From Macrophomina tecta (lineage: Eukaryota > Ascomycota > Dothideomycetes > Botryosphaeriales > Botryosphaeriaceae), in the NCBI GenBank assembly GCA_024180945.1, contig JAKSGN010000037.1, positions 2,547,501 through 2,611,500 on the forward strand: a DNA stretch of 64,000 nucleotides, written 5' to 3'. The notes beneath the pieces are model-generated. The model did not search any database and was not told the DNA's origin. It worked only from the letters and a program-made list of their open reading frames with translations. This document shows, in pieces, positions 43,370 to 56,685 of the stretch; positions within the stretch are counted from its first letter, which is position 1; the number at the start of each line of letters is the position of its first letter. The translations under genes and the position numbers were made by a program.

Positions 43370-45550
43370 CGGCCTCAATGCTGTTATCAGAGAGGTAATT
43401 ACGCTTATTACTAATAATATTCTTAGCCTAACTAAATATCCTTTCGCATTTAGCGGACATTGCGGGTATACTAAATAGATCTATCGCTATTTACTATAAG
43501 ATCGGCTATTTTTCTTCCTTTCTAGTCTACTATCTTAGCAGATCCTTTACTCTCGCCTTAATATTAGTATCTAGGAACTAATCTAGCTTATTAAGAATCT
43601 TCCTCTTCTTCTGCTTAGATAATACGATAATGCCGAACCTATTAAAGTTATTATCTAAGAAGTATTCGCTTACTACTAGTTTTAGCTTCGTAGTACGTTC
43701 TATAATAGAGGCCTTCTTATACTACTCAAAGAAAGCCTTTATTACTACCTAAGTCTATTTAATCTATGTAGGCTTCTTTTAGTACTCCCTAAAGTATTCT
43801 AACTTTATACTAGGGTAAAGAATAATTATAGCGTGATAAAGAGGGGTCTTATTAGTTAAGTCGTAGTACTTATTAAGCTTAAATGTAGCAGCGTCGACTT
43901 TAGTAGTATAAGACTCTTTAAAATACTCTAGATTAAAGTTAATACGCTTAGAAATAGTAATAAGATAAGAGTATATATAATTTATACTCTTAAAAATCTT
44001 TTATAGCATGCTATAACTTCTCTTTTTTTAATTCTTATTTACTATACCCTCTATACGTTTAGTAAGGCTCTTAAATGGCCGAAGTAGTGCAAGGTATAGC
44101 TCTAGTTAATGCTAATTCTCTACGTCTAGTGCATCTTTCTTAAGGTTATAATTATTGCCAGAGCGGGGGTGCCAGCGAAGAAAGTAGAGATCGATTAACT
44201 ATTAAAGCCTAAGGTCTAAAGTATTACTAGTTAATACTATACTTAAGCACTATTATATATCTCACTTACCTCTCTTAATTATATAGTAGATAGTATTTTA
44301 GCGCACTTCGCCATTAGTCTTTAGTTAATAATAGAAAATAGAGTCTCTAATAATATTAGAATTATTATCCAGAAGATAAGCATTAGCTTACCTAGCTATA
44401 AACTCCTATCTACGGGTATCTAAGTAGTTAATATATACGTAAATATTATAGAGCCTTCTAATTAGGCTTTACTTACTCTAGATATTAAATATCTCTTTAT
44501 TATCTACCCGGCAAAGCCTCTCTTTAAGCTTACTAAGCCCCTTGCTAAAAAGTAGAACTTTAATAATAAGGTTAATAATATACCTAATATAGCGTATTTA
44601 CTAAGTATTTATTACTCTAGAAAGTACTTCTATCTAAATAATAATATTAATAGCCTTATTATTGTTGCTAGCATTATCAGTAATAAAATAACTAATTTAC
44701 TTAGTAATCTTATACTTTTTAAAGTAGTTTAAGAGGTAGCTAGCGATATTTTCTTTTATATACTAGTCTAGTATTCTTAGTAGGCTAATAAGGAGTGTCT
44801 AAAGCAAGATAGTCTAGTTAATAAAGTAGATAATAATACTATAGTAAGAATATAAATTTAAATTAGTCTAGATATTCATACTAATATTTAATTCTACTTC
44901 GGGTATTAAGAAGTATATTCTTAATAATAGTACGCCTCTTTTAGAAGGTAGATCTAATCTATAAGCTTAGTGTACTATCGCTTTAAGGTAGTACTAGCTA
45001 AGCCCCCTCTCTATCTATAATAATAAGAGAGTAGAACTATAGGTAAGTTATCTAGAAATAGAAAAGATTTATTATAATAACTAAATTAATATAGTTCTAC
45101 TTAAATATAATATTATTAAATAGCGTAGTAATAAAGTATATTAATAGAGTATTTAGTGTAGATTTTACTAAGTTTTCTAATAATAAAGCTACTAACGGGG
45201 GCTTTATTAGATTAGTAATCTTATACTTTTTTTATAAATAATTTACCTAGTATTTTATTTTTTTTCTACTATATATACCTTTATAGTAATTCTTTGCTAA
45301 GTAGTAGAGCTTATAGATCTATAAGTAATAGCCCTAGTTATTAACTAGGTTTATATTATAGTTAAATATCTATAAGGGCTTTCTATTAGTACTAATCTAG
45401 CACTTATAACGTGACTAGTAGTATAGTCTATATAAAGCTTTACTATTAAGGCGAATCTTATTCTATTAAAGTATAAAAATATAGTAACTTATATATAGGC
45501 TACTATACTCTGAGTCCTCCATAAATCTAATAAGAATATTAGACTTAGAT
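43370..45550 (-). pseudogene. hAT-family transposase, RIP-degraded
   Basis: The C-terminal dimerisation region is readable on the minus strand: IAIDLFSIPAMSAKCERIFS (about 43490-43430), preceded by RKEEK, stop, PIL, where hAT proteins have RKEEKWPIL. Upstream FNRFGIIVLSKQKKRKIL and further helical segments continue. N-terminal sequence becomes unreadable toward 45550. Many stops replace likely Trp or Gln. Terminal repeats and an 8-bp duplication were not found. The last codons lie on the edge between RIPed and non-RIPed DNA. Confidence 0.75.
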
Positions 45551-46740
45551 AGGCCTATTAATTCTACTAGCGCACTAGATAGTATTTCTAAGATAGTAGA
45601 CAAAGCTATAAGTATACTAAGGTAAATAAAGTAGTCTATAGTAGTAAGCTAGGCATTAGAAAGTCTATATAGTAGATACTTTAAGTACTAAATAAGTTAT
45701 AGTATTTATACTATTAGTATCTTAGTACAATTAGCTAGAGAATAAGAAAATATTAGAAAATAGCTATATATTTCTACTACTACTAGAGAGTAGTAAAAGC
45801 ATTATAATAGATAAAAAGAAGCTAAAATAATTAACTATATTAGTAAAAGAATACTTAAAGAAGAAGAAGATAGCTAGTATATATAGCTAATCTTAAAACT
45901 TTTCCTCGACGGTATAAAACCCTTTAATAATATATTATTAGAAATAATCTTAGACCTAAGAATATAGTAAGAGAATAAACTTTATCGATAACTATAAATA
46001 GCTAATTTAATAGTTTATAGCTTACTAGATAGAGAATAATATATATATATCTTAAATAGTCTTAGTATTAGAAGAGTTAATAATATATCTTAGAATATAG
46101 TAATAAAATAACTCTTAAGAGTATAAAACTATAATTATAAAAAGTAAATAAGAATAGTAAAAACGGTAGAGAATAATACTAATTAATAACTTAGTATTAT
46201 TATTAATTAGCTAACTAGCTATTTATAGCTATTTATCTATTACTATCGACCCTATACTAATAGATAGATGGCTAACCCACCTATAGATAAATAAATACTT
46301 ATATAATTTATTTAATAGTAGATAGATAGCTAATAGATAAATAGTTAGAAGTACTAATTAAGTATATACTAAGTATATAAAATAGCATTATAATCGTTAG
46401 TATTATTAGGCTAAAGACGAGTATAGACTTAATATATAAAATTAATATTTTATAGTACGAAGCTTTTATTATAATATAGTAGTATATATAATACTACTTA
46501 TCTACTACTTAGATATAGAAAGACTTTTCTAATACTATATTTAACCCTAGAATAGTAGATATATATATCACTATTATTTATACTAGTCTACTAATTAAAA
46601 AGTCTTTCCTCTAGTAGTACTTTTCTAAGGTACTCGGGTCTAGTTTTAAGACTTTACCTAGTATAAATAAGGTTATAGCTCTGTTCTATAACGTTTAATA
46701 GTTTTATATAAAAGATATAGATAAGGTACCACTTAAAAAA

Positions 46741-46761
46741 ATCTTAACCTTAGGTTAAGAT
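46741..46761. repeat. Palindrome in RIPed DNA
   Basis: Arms ATCTTAACC and GGTTAAGAT around TTA. Isolated; purpose unknown. Confidence 0.6.
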
Positions 46762-47106
46762 AGTTAGTTTCTAATATATTAATAGAATTATAAACTAATT
46801 TATTAATAAATATATAGAAGAAAATTAGGTAAATAGATTAACTTCTACTATTAAATTATTAGTATAAGTAAGTTATAATATACTTCTAATCGATAGCCCT
46901 TCGACTAATAAATAGAACTTAGAATAATTTTTAATTTTTACTATAGAAAATAATAGTATAGATAATTAATAAATAGATTAAATTAAATTAAGTTAAATTT
47001 ATTTACCCTAATCTATTACTCTAAGCAATATATAGGCTATAACTATTTAAGGTATTTTACTACTAATATATATATTATATATTAATCTAGGGGGAAGAGA
47101 GAAGTA

Positions 47107-47127
47107 GATAATAATAATAATAATAAT
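47107..47127. repeat. ATA trinucleotide microsatellite
   Basis: About seven ATA units. Confidence 0.8.
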
Positions 47128-47399
47128 TTATATACCCCGTTAGCCTCTATAGACTATAGAAAAGAATTAATACTAAGTAGATATTTATCTATAGTAACTC
47201 TTAGTTTATTTAAAGCCCTTACTCTTAGATATAAAAGAGGGAAAAACTATACTAATTAAGATTATTAAAAGTAGAAAGAAAAAAAAAGAAAAAAAGAAAG
47301 AGAGAAAAAAAAGATATAAAAAAAAATTAAAGAGAATACTAAAATAAAAAAAGTAGAAAGAAAAACTTTTCTCGCTTAAGTTATAGCTTTTCTAAGCCT

Positions 47400-49190
47400 A
47401 CGTCTAGCTAATTATTAGAATATTTTCTAAGTACTACTAGTTTTTATAGTAGTATAGTAACTAGCTAGATCTAAGCCTCTATAGTAGCTCTTTTATCTTT
47501 ACTACTTAGTAACTACCTATAGTCGTTCTATCGTAATTATAAATACTATCGTTATCTTAACTATTATTATATTAGCTTTCTATTTTTTTTACTAGTTTAT
47601 CGAGGTATCTTCTATCTAATCGCTTTGTTTCTAACTATCTATCTAATATATACGAAATATTATTAAATCTCTTTTTTACTACTCTCTAAAGCTCTATATG
47701 CTAATTAGACTAGCGAGTATACTTAAGTAAAAAAATACTTAGCTATTCTTTATATCTATATATATATTATAAGAAATTTACTCTTTTAATCTTATAGAGT
47801 AACTTATTTAATCTTAATCTCAAAGTTTTTAGCTAAGTAATTACTACTACCTTCGCTATATTTAGCTTATTATATAGCTTTCTAGTATAGTTTTATAATA
47901 GCTCTTTATTAAGTATATAAGTAAAGTACTTCTTTTTAATATTATTAAGTTTTTTAATCTACACTTAAGAGATAGCCTGCTTAATATCTATAAGTATAAC
48001 TAACTTTAATCGTATACTATTATCTAGGATAGCTTTATTAGACTTAGTAGTCTATAGTACTAGTTTATTCGCTTATTTATTTTCTAGTACTTTTATATAT
48101 ACTAGTATTTATCTTAGCTTAATAACTAGTATATTTCTTCTTTATATCTTATTAAGGGTCTCGAATATTTACTTTAGTACTACTTAGCTACTTCTCTACC
48201 TCGGTTATAGTAGAGACTATAGCGTAGACTTACTATTATAGTAGATAATATATTTTATCTATATAGCGATTAGTTACGCTATAATCTCTCTCTATAGCTA
48301 TATCTAGTTAATAAGCGCTATAGCTTATCTAATAGCCTTAAGCTTAGTAAGATAGTTATTAATCTTTTTACTACTACTAAGTATCTTCGAGTATTCTATA
48401 ATTATTATATTTATACTATTTATATAAGAAATTCTAATCTCTACTTATCTATTTCGAGTAGACCTATTAGTAAAAATAGATATTTAGAAACGTAGTAAAT
48501 TACTCGCCTTACCTCTAGCGGTATCTAAATATTTAATTACTACTATCAAATTATTCTACTATAGCTACTTACTAAATAGCTTAATATCTTAAGATTATTT
48601 AGATCGAGTTTCTAAGCCTACTATATAATACGCTATAGTAGAAAGATATATTATTTATTTCTAAAAAAGATTCTCTATTTTAACTTCTAGAATAGGTATA
48701 AAGAGTATAGTAAGTAGAAGCTAATCTAAAAATAAAGTATTTACTTATTTAAATAGATCTTAATAGGTATAATATCTATCTTTACTTCTAGAATTATTAG
48801 TATAGTAGCTTTAAAGACTTTAGTAACTACTCTAGCTACTATTCTTTAGATTAGTTATAATACTCTTAGTAGAAATTTCGAAATTGTTAGAGCCTATATA
48901 GGCGAGGTATAGTCTATAATAAAAGCTATTATTATAAAAAATAGCTAGTATACTATACTCGACTAAAGTTTCTATAGCTATTAGAGGGCTAAGGCTACTC
49001 GTATACCCTATTAGAATATAACTTAATTAATTTATACTAAATAATAGTATAGTACTATGCTTTTTTTAGTCTAATAGTTATAAGCCTAGAATATATCTTT
49101 AGTTTAGTAGTAGCTTTTTATATTTTTCTCTTTCTCTTCTCCTCTTCTTACTAATCTAAAACTTAAATAGTTTAGTCTAGAATCTTTACT
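47400..49190 (-). pseudogene. Tad-like non-LTR retrotransposon (LINE) ORF2, 3' half, RIP-degraded
   Basis: On the minus strand KVFKATILIILEVKIDIIPI continues with KIYLNK (about 48840-48760). It matches the GAFKAT...LE-E--I-PI-LYL segment that joins reverse transcriptase to RNase H in fungal LINEs. Further on IFTNRSTRNR (about 48480-48450) corresponds to the RNase H TDGS motif, and NNYLTKLKAIR to AELKAI. The reverse transcriptase core should lie right of 48900 but is cut at about 49190-49238 by the next Ty3 element or by 5' truncation. No poly(A) tail was identified. Confidence 0.65.
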
Positions 49191-49238
49191 TCTACGTCTA
49201 TTAGAGTCTTGTCTTTACTTTTTTAAGTCTAGCCTCTT

Positions 49239-49959
49239 TATTACGAATCCCAGAGAACAAGGGCTTTATAACCCCACAGGTAGAAAGCCCACACGGGAGA
49301 AGACACCGCAGGAGCTAAGAACCCTTATAAATAGTAGAGCCGCACGGCCGGAACGCCTATACGGGAAAACTAGCCCTAAGAAAAATCGGCGCGTACGGTC
49401 CCGAGCTAGGTAGCGATAGAGAACCCGCGAGAAAGCGACGCGACCTAGAACCGTTAGTAACGTTAGGTAGTTAGGTAGGTAGAATACGTACCTACTAAGA
49501 GAAAGAGGTAGAATCTGAGAAACTAACTTCGAATACTAGGAACGAATAAGAGAATATCGAATATATCATCCGCTTACTAGGGTAGAAGTTGGGTTCCGAA
49601 AAATAGACCTTAGCACCTAAGTTACATATAGGACCCACCTTAGATTAGAGCTAATCTAACCTTCTAATCTAGGGCCCTAATCCTACAACTAGATCTATTA
49701 TATATATTAGATTATTATAGCTTTTTTATAGTATATAGATATACTTCTTAGATAGTACTTTAACCTTTATAGTTAACTTAAAGTTCCAATATAACCCTAT
49801 TAGAGGTAATAAGCCTAACGCGCACCGCGTACTAATATATTACGTAATTACTACTATTATTCTAATTCTTTACCCTTCTCTTATTCTTTAAGGTAAACTC
49901 CTTAGCTACCTAATCCTACTAGGCGATTCTAAAGCCTAGTAAAAGAGGCCGCCGTTATA
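49239..49959 (+). repeat. LTR1 (721 bp, alpha type)
   Basis: Starts TATTACGAATCCC and ends GCCGTTATA. Its first 450 bp match LTR3 closely and LTR2 poorly, although all three share the terminal 250 bp. Confidence 0.92.
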
Positions 49960-51260
49960 CTTTAACTACTATTCTTATAAGGAAAGGCAGCTCCGAGAAG
50001 AGAAATACTTAATAATAAAATAGTATTACCCGATACTCGACGCTAACTAAGTAATATAATAAACGACATCGATATAAATAATAACGGTCCCCTATAGCTA
50101 ACTATAGCTGACCTCTTTTAGGTTATTTAGGACATGCAAGGCTAGATTAGCGAATTACGTAAATAACTCTAGGAGTAGACTAACGAGAATACCTAGCTCT
50201 ATTAATAAATAGGCGAACTTCGTAACTAAGCTATTCCGATAACTCCTACCCCGGCACCCGTTTATACTCCGGCATTAACGACGACTTAACCGCCTAATAA
50301 AAGCATAAAGACAGCTAAGCTAAATCTATTCTATAATAACTAAAAGAAGCTCTAAATCTTTCTCTTATAACTCGATCTATACTTCTTCTTTAACTCTAGA
50401 GACTTCCCTACCGATAATAAAAAGATAATATTCGCAGCCACCTACCTCCGCGATATCGTAGTATAGTAGTTCGAGCCCTACCTTAGAGACCGAATAGAGA
50501 AAGAACTAGAAGTACGTAAGAAGAATACTAAGAAAGTCTTTAGTAGCTATAAGTACTTCGTAACTTAAATTAAGTAAAGCTTTGGAGACCTCGACGAGGT
50601 TAATAAGGCCCAATAAGCCGTTATAAACATCTACTAGAAGACCTTAGTAGCGGACTATACTATAGAATTTTAGAAAGCTACCGCGTACCTAGACGACTAG
50701 TCCGACCGCGTACTTATAAACTACTACTATCGAGGACTTAAGAAAAGAGTTAAAGACTAACTTATAATATAAAACGATTCTAAGACCCTAGACGAGCTTA
50801 TTAAGCTAGCTATTAAATACGATAACCGCCTTTTCGAGCGCCAATCTAAAAAGTATAAGGCAAACTACGAAGCTAATACTTCGCGCCTAGCGCACCCTAG
50901 ACATACTTAGAAAGAAGAAGATGCTATAGAGCTAGATAATATTAACCGCCGAAATAACCTACCTAAAAGAAATAACTACTATAGAGGAAAGAATAACGGC
51001 TATAAAAAAAAATAACGTAAAGAATAGACCCTAGAGTAAAAACAAAGGTTTAAAAAAGAACTATATATCTACTATAGTAAGACTTAGAAAAAGACACACT
51101 ACTACCTTAAAAAGAATAAATAAGTCTCGGCTACGACGTAAGAACCGGAAAGCTAAGAAGTCTCTACGGTTACTAAGTAAGAAAACCCCTTTAACGAGTT
51201 TAATAAATAACGCGAAGAGAGCTAGAGCCCCGAGTATTAAAAGCTTAGTTAAATAGCCTA
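49960..51260 (+). pseudogene. Copy C gag
   Basis: Starts after the primer site. A broken frame includes FGDLDEVNKA, YYYRGLKKRVKD and ELIKLAIKYDNRLFERQSKKY (about 50580-50870), the capsid and linker of Ty3 gag, followed by a basic tail. Stops fall at likely Gln/Trp codons. Confidence 0.8.
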
Positions 51261-52079
51261 CTACGACGATAACTATACTACCTACTAGAGCGATAAGGAC
51301 GCTATAGGCTAGTACCCTAAGAAGCTATAATACGTTAATACGACCCTAAGAATAGAGAAAGAGCTTATTAAAACCTTTTCTAATAATAAGGACCTAGTCG
51401 ATAGCGATACGGGGAAACTATATAATAGTACCCTAGAGTTAAGCACGACCGATAATAAGTAATAGTAGAACAAAGCTATACTTATAAGAATAACCGAATA
51501 CCTAATCCGATACGAAGAGACACGTCGCGTTACTAATAGCCTAAAGTCTACGGTTACCTAGATTCTAGGCCCCACGATTAACCTCGGGACGTAGCAATAC
51601 AAGGTATAGCAAGAAAAGGTATATGCACGCGTATAGTAAAATAATACCTAGAACCCCTAGAAAGAATTACTACTCGAGACGGCCGATAAACTCGCATCTT
51701 AGCTAAAGAATAAGGTATAGGGGGCATAATAATAATAAGACCTATAATACCTTCGTAATATAGCCTATACTCTCTATTAGTACGGTATAGCAACTAGGGA
51801 CAGGGGTACCTTATAATAAATACCCTATGAAAAATACAACATGCCTACCTTCTAGTATTAGGTCCGAAACGAGTGGATCTACTAGAGATAACTAATTAAA
51901 CGTAGTAGATAGATGTAATAGAAAGATACCCTAATCCTAGTTAATAAATAGAACGAGTATATCTATTATAAAATAACGGGACGACCTATATTAAAAAACT
52001 AGACGGCTCCCCTAGATAGGGACCCTAGAAGGGGCCGTTAGATAGGTTTCTTAACTAGGTTATACGTATAACGAACGGA

Positions 52080-55000
52080 ATTATACCTACTAGATTAAAT
52101 CTATATCGACTTTTATACATTCTAGTTATATTCTATTGGAAAAAGGCAATGGCTATAATCGATAGTGGCGTATAAGGCATATTTATCAACCCTAAGTTTA
52201 TTATTAAGAACTAACTACCCTAGTAAGCTAAGAATTACTCTTATCGGCTAAGCACGGTAGACGGCTTTCTAGCGGAATACGGAAATAGCTAGATATAAAT
52301 TAAAATAGAAAAAGCACCCCTTACCATCGGAAATTACCAAGAACGGATTAATCTCGATATAATAATAATCCCCGGGTATAATATTATTCTAGGGATATCG
52401 TAGCTAAAGACTTACGAGCTATATATTAGCTAGAGAATAAAGACTATTATATTTTCTAATAAATACTATAGACGCCACCTCGCAACGGTAAGAAGAAGCT
52501 AATAGAGCTAAAAGAAAGCGCTAGAGCCTAGAAGCTAGAGCGGAACCTCTAAGCTAAGATAGCGGGATAATAACGTACCTATAGATATTAAGACTATTAG
52601 CTATCGAGCACTAAAACTTATAATAAGACAAGAAGAAAAGGCTTATATAATTTACGTAAGACCTAGTAAAGATATCGAGTAGAAGACTCTTACTCGTATA
52701 AAACAGGGCCTTACGAATAAGAATAAGAATAGCCTAAAGTTAGTCGAAGGAGACTATCCTTAGAGGCTTAATAAATAATACGGCTACCCGAATAAAGTAG
52801 ATACTAGTCCCCTTAGGTATAAGAGCCATAACGACAAAGGCATTTCGGTAGCTAAGGTTAGCGCAGACCTTAGCGAAATTATAAGGCCTACTACGAGCAA
52901 ATTAGCACCTATACTAGAATTAAAGATAGTCCTATAAGAATTCTAGAATATACCGAGAATATTCTAAGAAAGAGGTAAGGGATAACTACTAAAGTATTAG
53001 CTATAGGATTATAAGATACCTCTACTCTCGGGAATATAATCTACTTTTAAGCCTATCTACTCCTTGTCTAAAATAGAGGCCGAAGCATTACGGGAATACA
53101 TTAATAAAAACTTAGAACGAGAATATATACGACCCTTCTAATTATCGATAAGATACTCTATTCTATTCGTTCTTAAGAAAAATAGTAAGCTCCGCCTCTA
53201 TATTAACTATAGATAGCTAAATAATATTATAGTAAAAAATCGATACCCACTACCTCGTATTAACGAATTATAGAATAAGCTTTACAACGCTAAGTTCTTT
53301 ATAAAACTAGATCTCTAAGAAGGTTACCACCTAGTCCGTATTAAGAAAGATAAAGAATAGAAGATAGCATTCCGAACGTAATTTAAATATTATAAGTATA
53401 TAGTAATACCTTTCAGGCTTACTAACGCACCGGCTACCTTCTAGAGCTTAGTTAACGATACCCTACGTCTATATTTAGATATATTCGCCTTAGCTTACCT
53501 AGATAATATTCTAATATACTCGAAGACGCTCGAGAAACATACTAAGTACGTAAGAAAAATCCTAAAGGCCTTAAATAAATGAAACCTCTAAGTAGCCCTA
53601 AAAAAGAGCGAATAGTATACCTAAAAGATAAAATACCTAGGGTTTATTATTATTCTAGGATATATCGGCATGGATAATAAGAAACTAGACGTAATTAAAG
53701 ACTAGCCTATACCGCGAACTATTAGAGAAGTATAATCCTTTCTTAGATTTACTAACTTCTATAGAAAGTTTATAAAAAACTACGCTAAAATAGCGGTACC
53801 TCTAACGGATACTACTAAAAAGGAATATAGGTTTATATAAAAAGAAAGATAATAACGAGCGTTCGACTTACTAAAGTGGATATTTATAGAAGTACTAGTT
53901 CTAGGGCTTTATAACCCGGATCTACTAATTATAGTAGAGACCGACGCTTTAGACTACGCTATAAGAGCCGTACTTAGTTAGCTAGACGAAGAAGGCCGAC
54001 TATATTCTATTACCTACTACTTAAGAAAAATAATACCTGCTAAAAAGAACTACGACGTCTATAATAAAGAACTCTTAGCTATAGTTACGGCTTTTAAAGA
54101 GTAGAGACACTACCTTAAAGATATTAAGTACTAGGTTATAGTCTACTACGACTATAAGAATCTCTCGCACTTTACTACTACTAAGGAATTAAACCGACGA
54201 TAGATTTAATAGGCTAAAGAGCTAGCGTTCTATAATATAAAGATTACCTATAGAAAGAGATCTAAGAACGCTCGCGTAGATGCGCTAAGTAGACGAGCCG
54301 ACTATATTAAAGAAAAGCTAGGTCCGCAACCTATAATACTTAATATATAGAAGAATAGGTCTTTTATACCCACTAGCCGTAGCCGCTAGATTATAGCTAT
54401 TTATAGCCTAGAATAAACGTAACTTAAAGAAGGGCTAGACGACTCGCTTACTCTAATTAAACTATTCGCCCTAGCGATACGCCTCGAAGGCAACGAATAG
54501 GAGTAGAAGATCTAAGAAGCCTACATAGATAACGTAATAGCTTAAGAAATTAGAGAACTTAATAACGACCCCCGAGTAACTAGAAACGTAGATAGTATAA
54601 TTCTATTTTTAGAATTAGTCTACGTTTCAGTTAAACTATAGGAAGAACTCGTAAAAGATATATATAAAGCCCTAGTATATAATTATTAAAGAATAGATAA
54701 AATAATAGAGTAAATTACGAGAAGCTACTACTTTCTAGGGCTTAAAAGAATCGTTTAATAGGTAGTCTCGTAATACGACCTTTATATTAGAAGTAAGGCC
54801 GCGAGGTATATACTCTACGGACTACTTTAGCCGCTACTAGTACCGAAGCACCCTTAGTAATCTATCTCGCTAGACTTTATTACGGACCTATCTAAGTTAG
54901 AAGAACCGCTTACTAAGATTAAGTATAACTCGATCCTAGTTATTATCGATAGAATAATAAAGTACGCATACTATCTACTATATCTTAAAATGATAAATAC

Positions 55001-55905
55001 GGAAGAACTCGCCTATATGTTTCTTAGAATAATTCTTAGTAACTACGGGTTACTAGAAGAGCTCGTATTAAATAAAAATTAGCTATTTATATTTTAATTC
55101 TAGTAGACGCTTACCCGCTAGCTTAGAGCAAAGTATAAGCTCTCGACTACGGTATATCTATAAATAAATAGATAGATAGAACGAACGAATTAGATACTAG
55201 AATAGTACTTACGCTACTACCTTAATTACGTATAAGATAATTAGGTAGAGCTACTACCGCTCGTATAGTTCGTATATAATAGCTTAAAAGCATTAGCTAT
55301 ATAAGAATTCCCGTTCTACGCTAATTACAATTACGAGCCTATAGCTTATAAAGAGCTAATACTAAGCGAATTTCTAGCCTAAAAAGAAATCCTTAAAGTA
55401 GACTAGCTAAAGGTACTCTATGTATAACTATACCTAGACCTCGAATTCGTAGCCCTATAAATAGGTAAATACTATAATAGACGGTACTAGGAGGTACTAA
55501 AACTTAAGAGAAAGAATAAAGTTTATCTCCTTAGTAAAAATTTTAAACGTAAAAAGAACGACCGACTAAGTAAAAAATTAGACTTTAAAAAAGTCGGTTT
55601 CTTTAAAATCGAAGAATAAATTAAGAAGGTTAATTTCCGCCTTAAACTACTAGATACTATACGGATATATCTAGTATTTTATATCGCCCTACTTAAGCTA
55701 GCACCCCTAAGACGCTACGCTACTATGCTAAATAGAGAAAATTATACCGGAAAATCTAAACGCCGATAAAAATAAAGACTAGGACGTAGAATAAATTCTA
55801 GATAGCGGCTATATTAACGGTTAGTTTAAATACCTCTTTAAATAGAAGGGAGACTAGAATAATACCTAGAAACTACTAGAACTCTACGACTATTAAGAAC
55901 TTATT
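52080..55905 (+). pseudogene. Copy C pol: protease, reverse transcriptase, RNase H, integrase, partial chromodomain
   Basis: Protease: AMAIIDSGV, stop, GIFINPKF (about 52150-52205) with the DSG active site. Reverse transcriptase: [18 protein letters not shown] (about 53485-53540), YLDD with one Asp to Asn. RNase H: TDALDYAIRAVLSQLDEEG (about 53940-53995). Integrase: DFITDLSKLEEPL (about 54875-54915). The chromodomain (about 55790-55900) reads FKYLFK, stop, KGDWNN, T, stop. The frame has stops throughout and ends at the junction with LTR2. Confidence 0.88.
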
Positions 55906-56685
55906 TATTACGAACCCTAGAGGAATAAGGGCTTTATAACCCTACGGATAGAAAGCCCGTACGGGTAAAGACACCGCAGGGGCTAAGAACCTATAAGAAT
56001 AATAAAGCCGCAATACTAGCGCGCCCGCACGGGAAAAATAGCCTCGAGAAAGAACGGCGCGTACGAGCCTAGATAAGATAGTAGCGGAAGCCCGTATAGA
56101 AAGCGCTCACACGGTATAGTAAAACTACGGAAATATCGACTAGATCGAACTTCCGTAGGAGAAGAATGTCCCTAAAGAAAGAATTACGAATCCTAGAAAC
56201 TAGCTTCGGGCTAAGAGAAACAGACGGGAGAAAGTCGAATAACTCGTACGGTCTAAGAAACGATAGTCTAGCGGTATAATACTCCCTTAACTAATATAAA
56301 AGTCGAATTCTAGGAAACGAACCTTAGCGCCTAAGTTACGTAAGACCCACCGGGCCTACTAGATAATAAAGAATCGCGATTATTCTCTACTATATATAGA
56401 TAATAAAGGATTCTAACTATCCTTTACTATCTATAGATTAATATAACTCTTATATAGTATATAGATATACTCTTTAGATAGTACCTTAACCTTCGTAGTT
56501 AACTTAAAGTTCTAATATAACCCTATTAGAGGTAATAAGCCTAACGCGTATCGCGTACTAATATATTATGTAATTACTACTATCGTTCTAATCCTTTATT
56601 CTTCTCTTATTTTTTAAGGTAAACTCTTTAGCTACTTAACCCCGCTAGGCGATTCTAAAGCCTAGTAAAAGAGGCCGCCGTTATA
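55906..56685 (+). repeat. LTR2 (780 bp, beta type)
   Basis: Starts TATTACGAACCC and ends CCGTTATA. From about 110 bp onward its U3-like part differs from LTR1 and LTR3; the last 250 bp are shared. It directly joins copy C sequence without a polypurine tract. Confidence 0.9.

Larger units (their letters stand above)
45550..47399. other. AT-rich RIPed region without recognisable gene
   Basis: Almost no CpA/TpG. It contains a palindrome at 46741-46761, an ATA microsatellite near 47107-47127 and a purine-rich low-complexity tract at 47270-47370. Repeated TAGATAGATAG tracts at 46255-46350 may be RIPed CATC/GATG repeats. Confidence 0.45.
49239..55905 (+). mobile_element. Ty3/gypsy element copy C, lacking its 3' end
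   Basis: LTR1 (49239-49959), primer site, gag and pol through part of the chromodomain are present. At 55905 the internal region stops and LTR2 begins. The roughly 0.8-kb 3' segment with antisense frame, palindrome and polypurine tract, present in copy D (62640-63456), is missing. RIPed, with stops at Trp/Gln codons, but less severely than copies A and B. Confidence 0.9.

Noticed and set aside
47270..47370. A-rich tract as a LINE poly(A) tail
   Set aside because: The LINE is on the minus strand, so its tail should appear as T-rich on the plus strand.
51578..51793. 71-codon minus-strand frame in copy C
   Set aside because: Lies inside the gag-pol junction of copy C, has no counterpart role, and arises from AT-rich composition.
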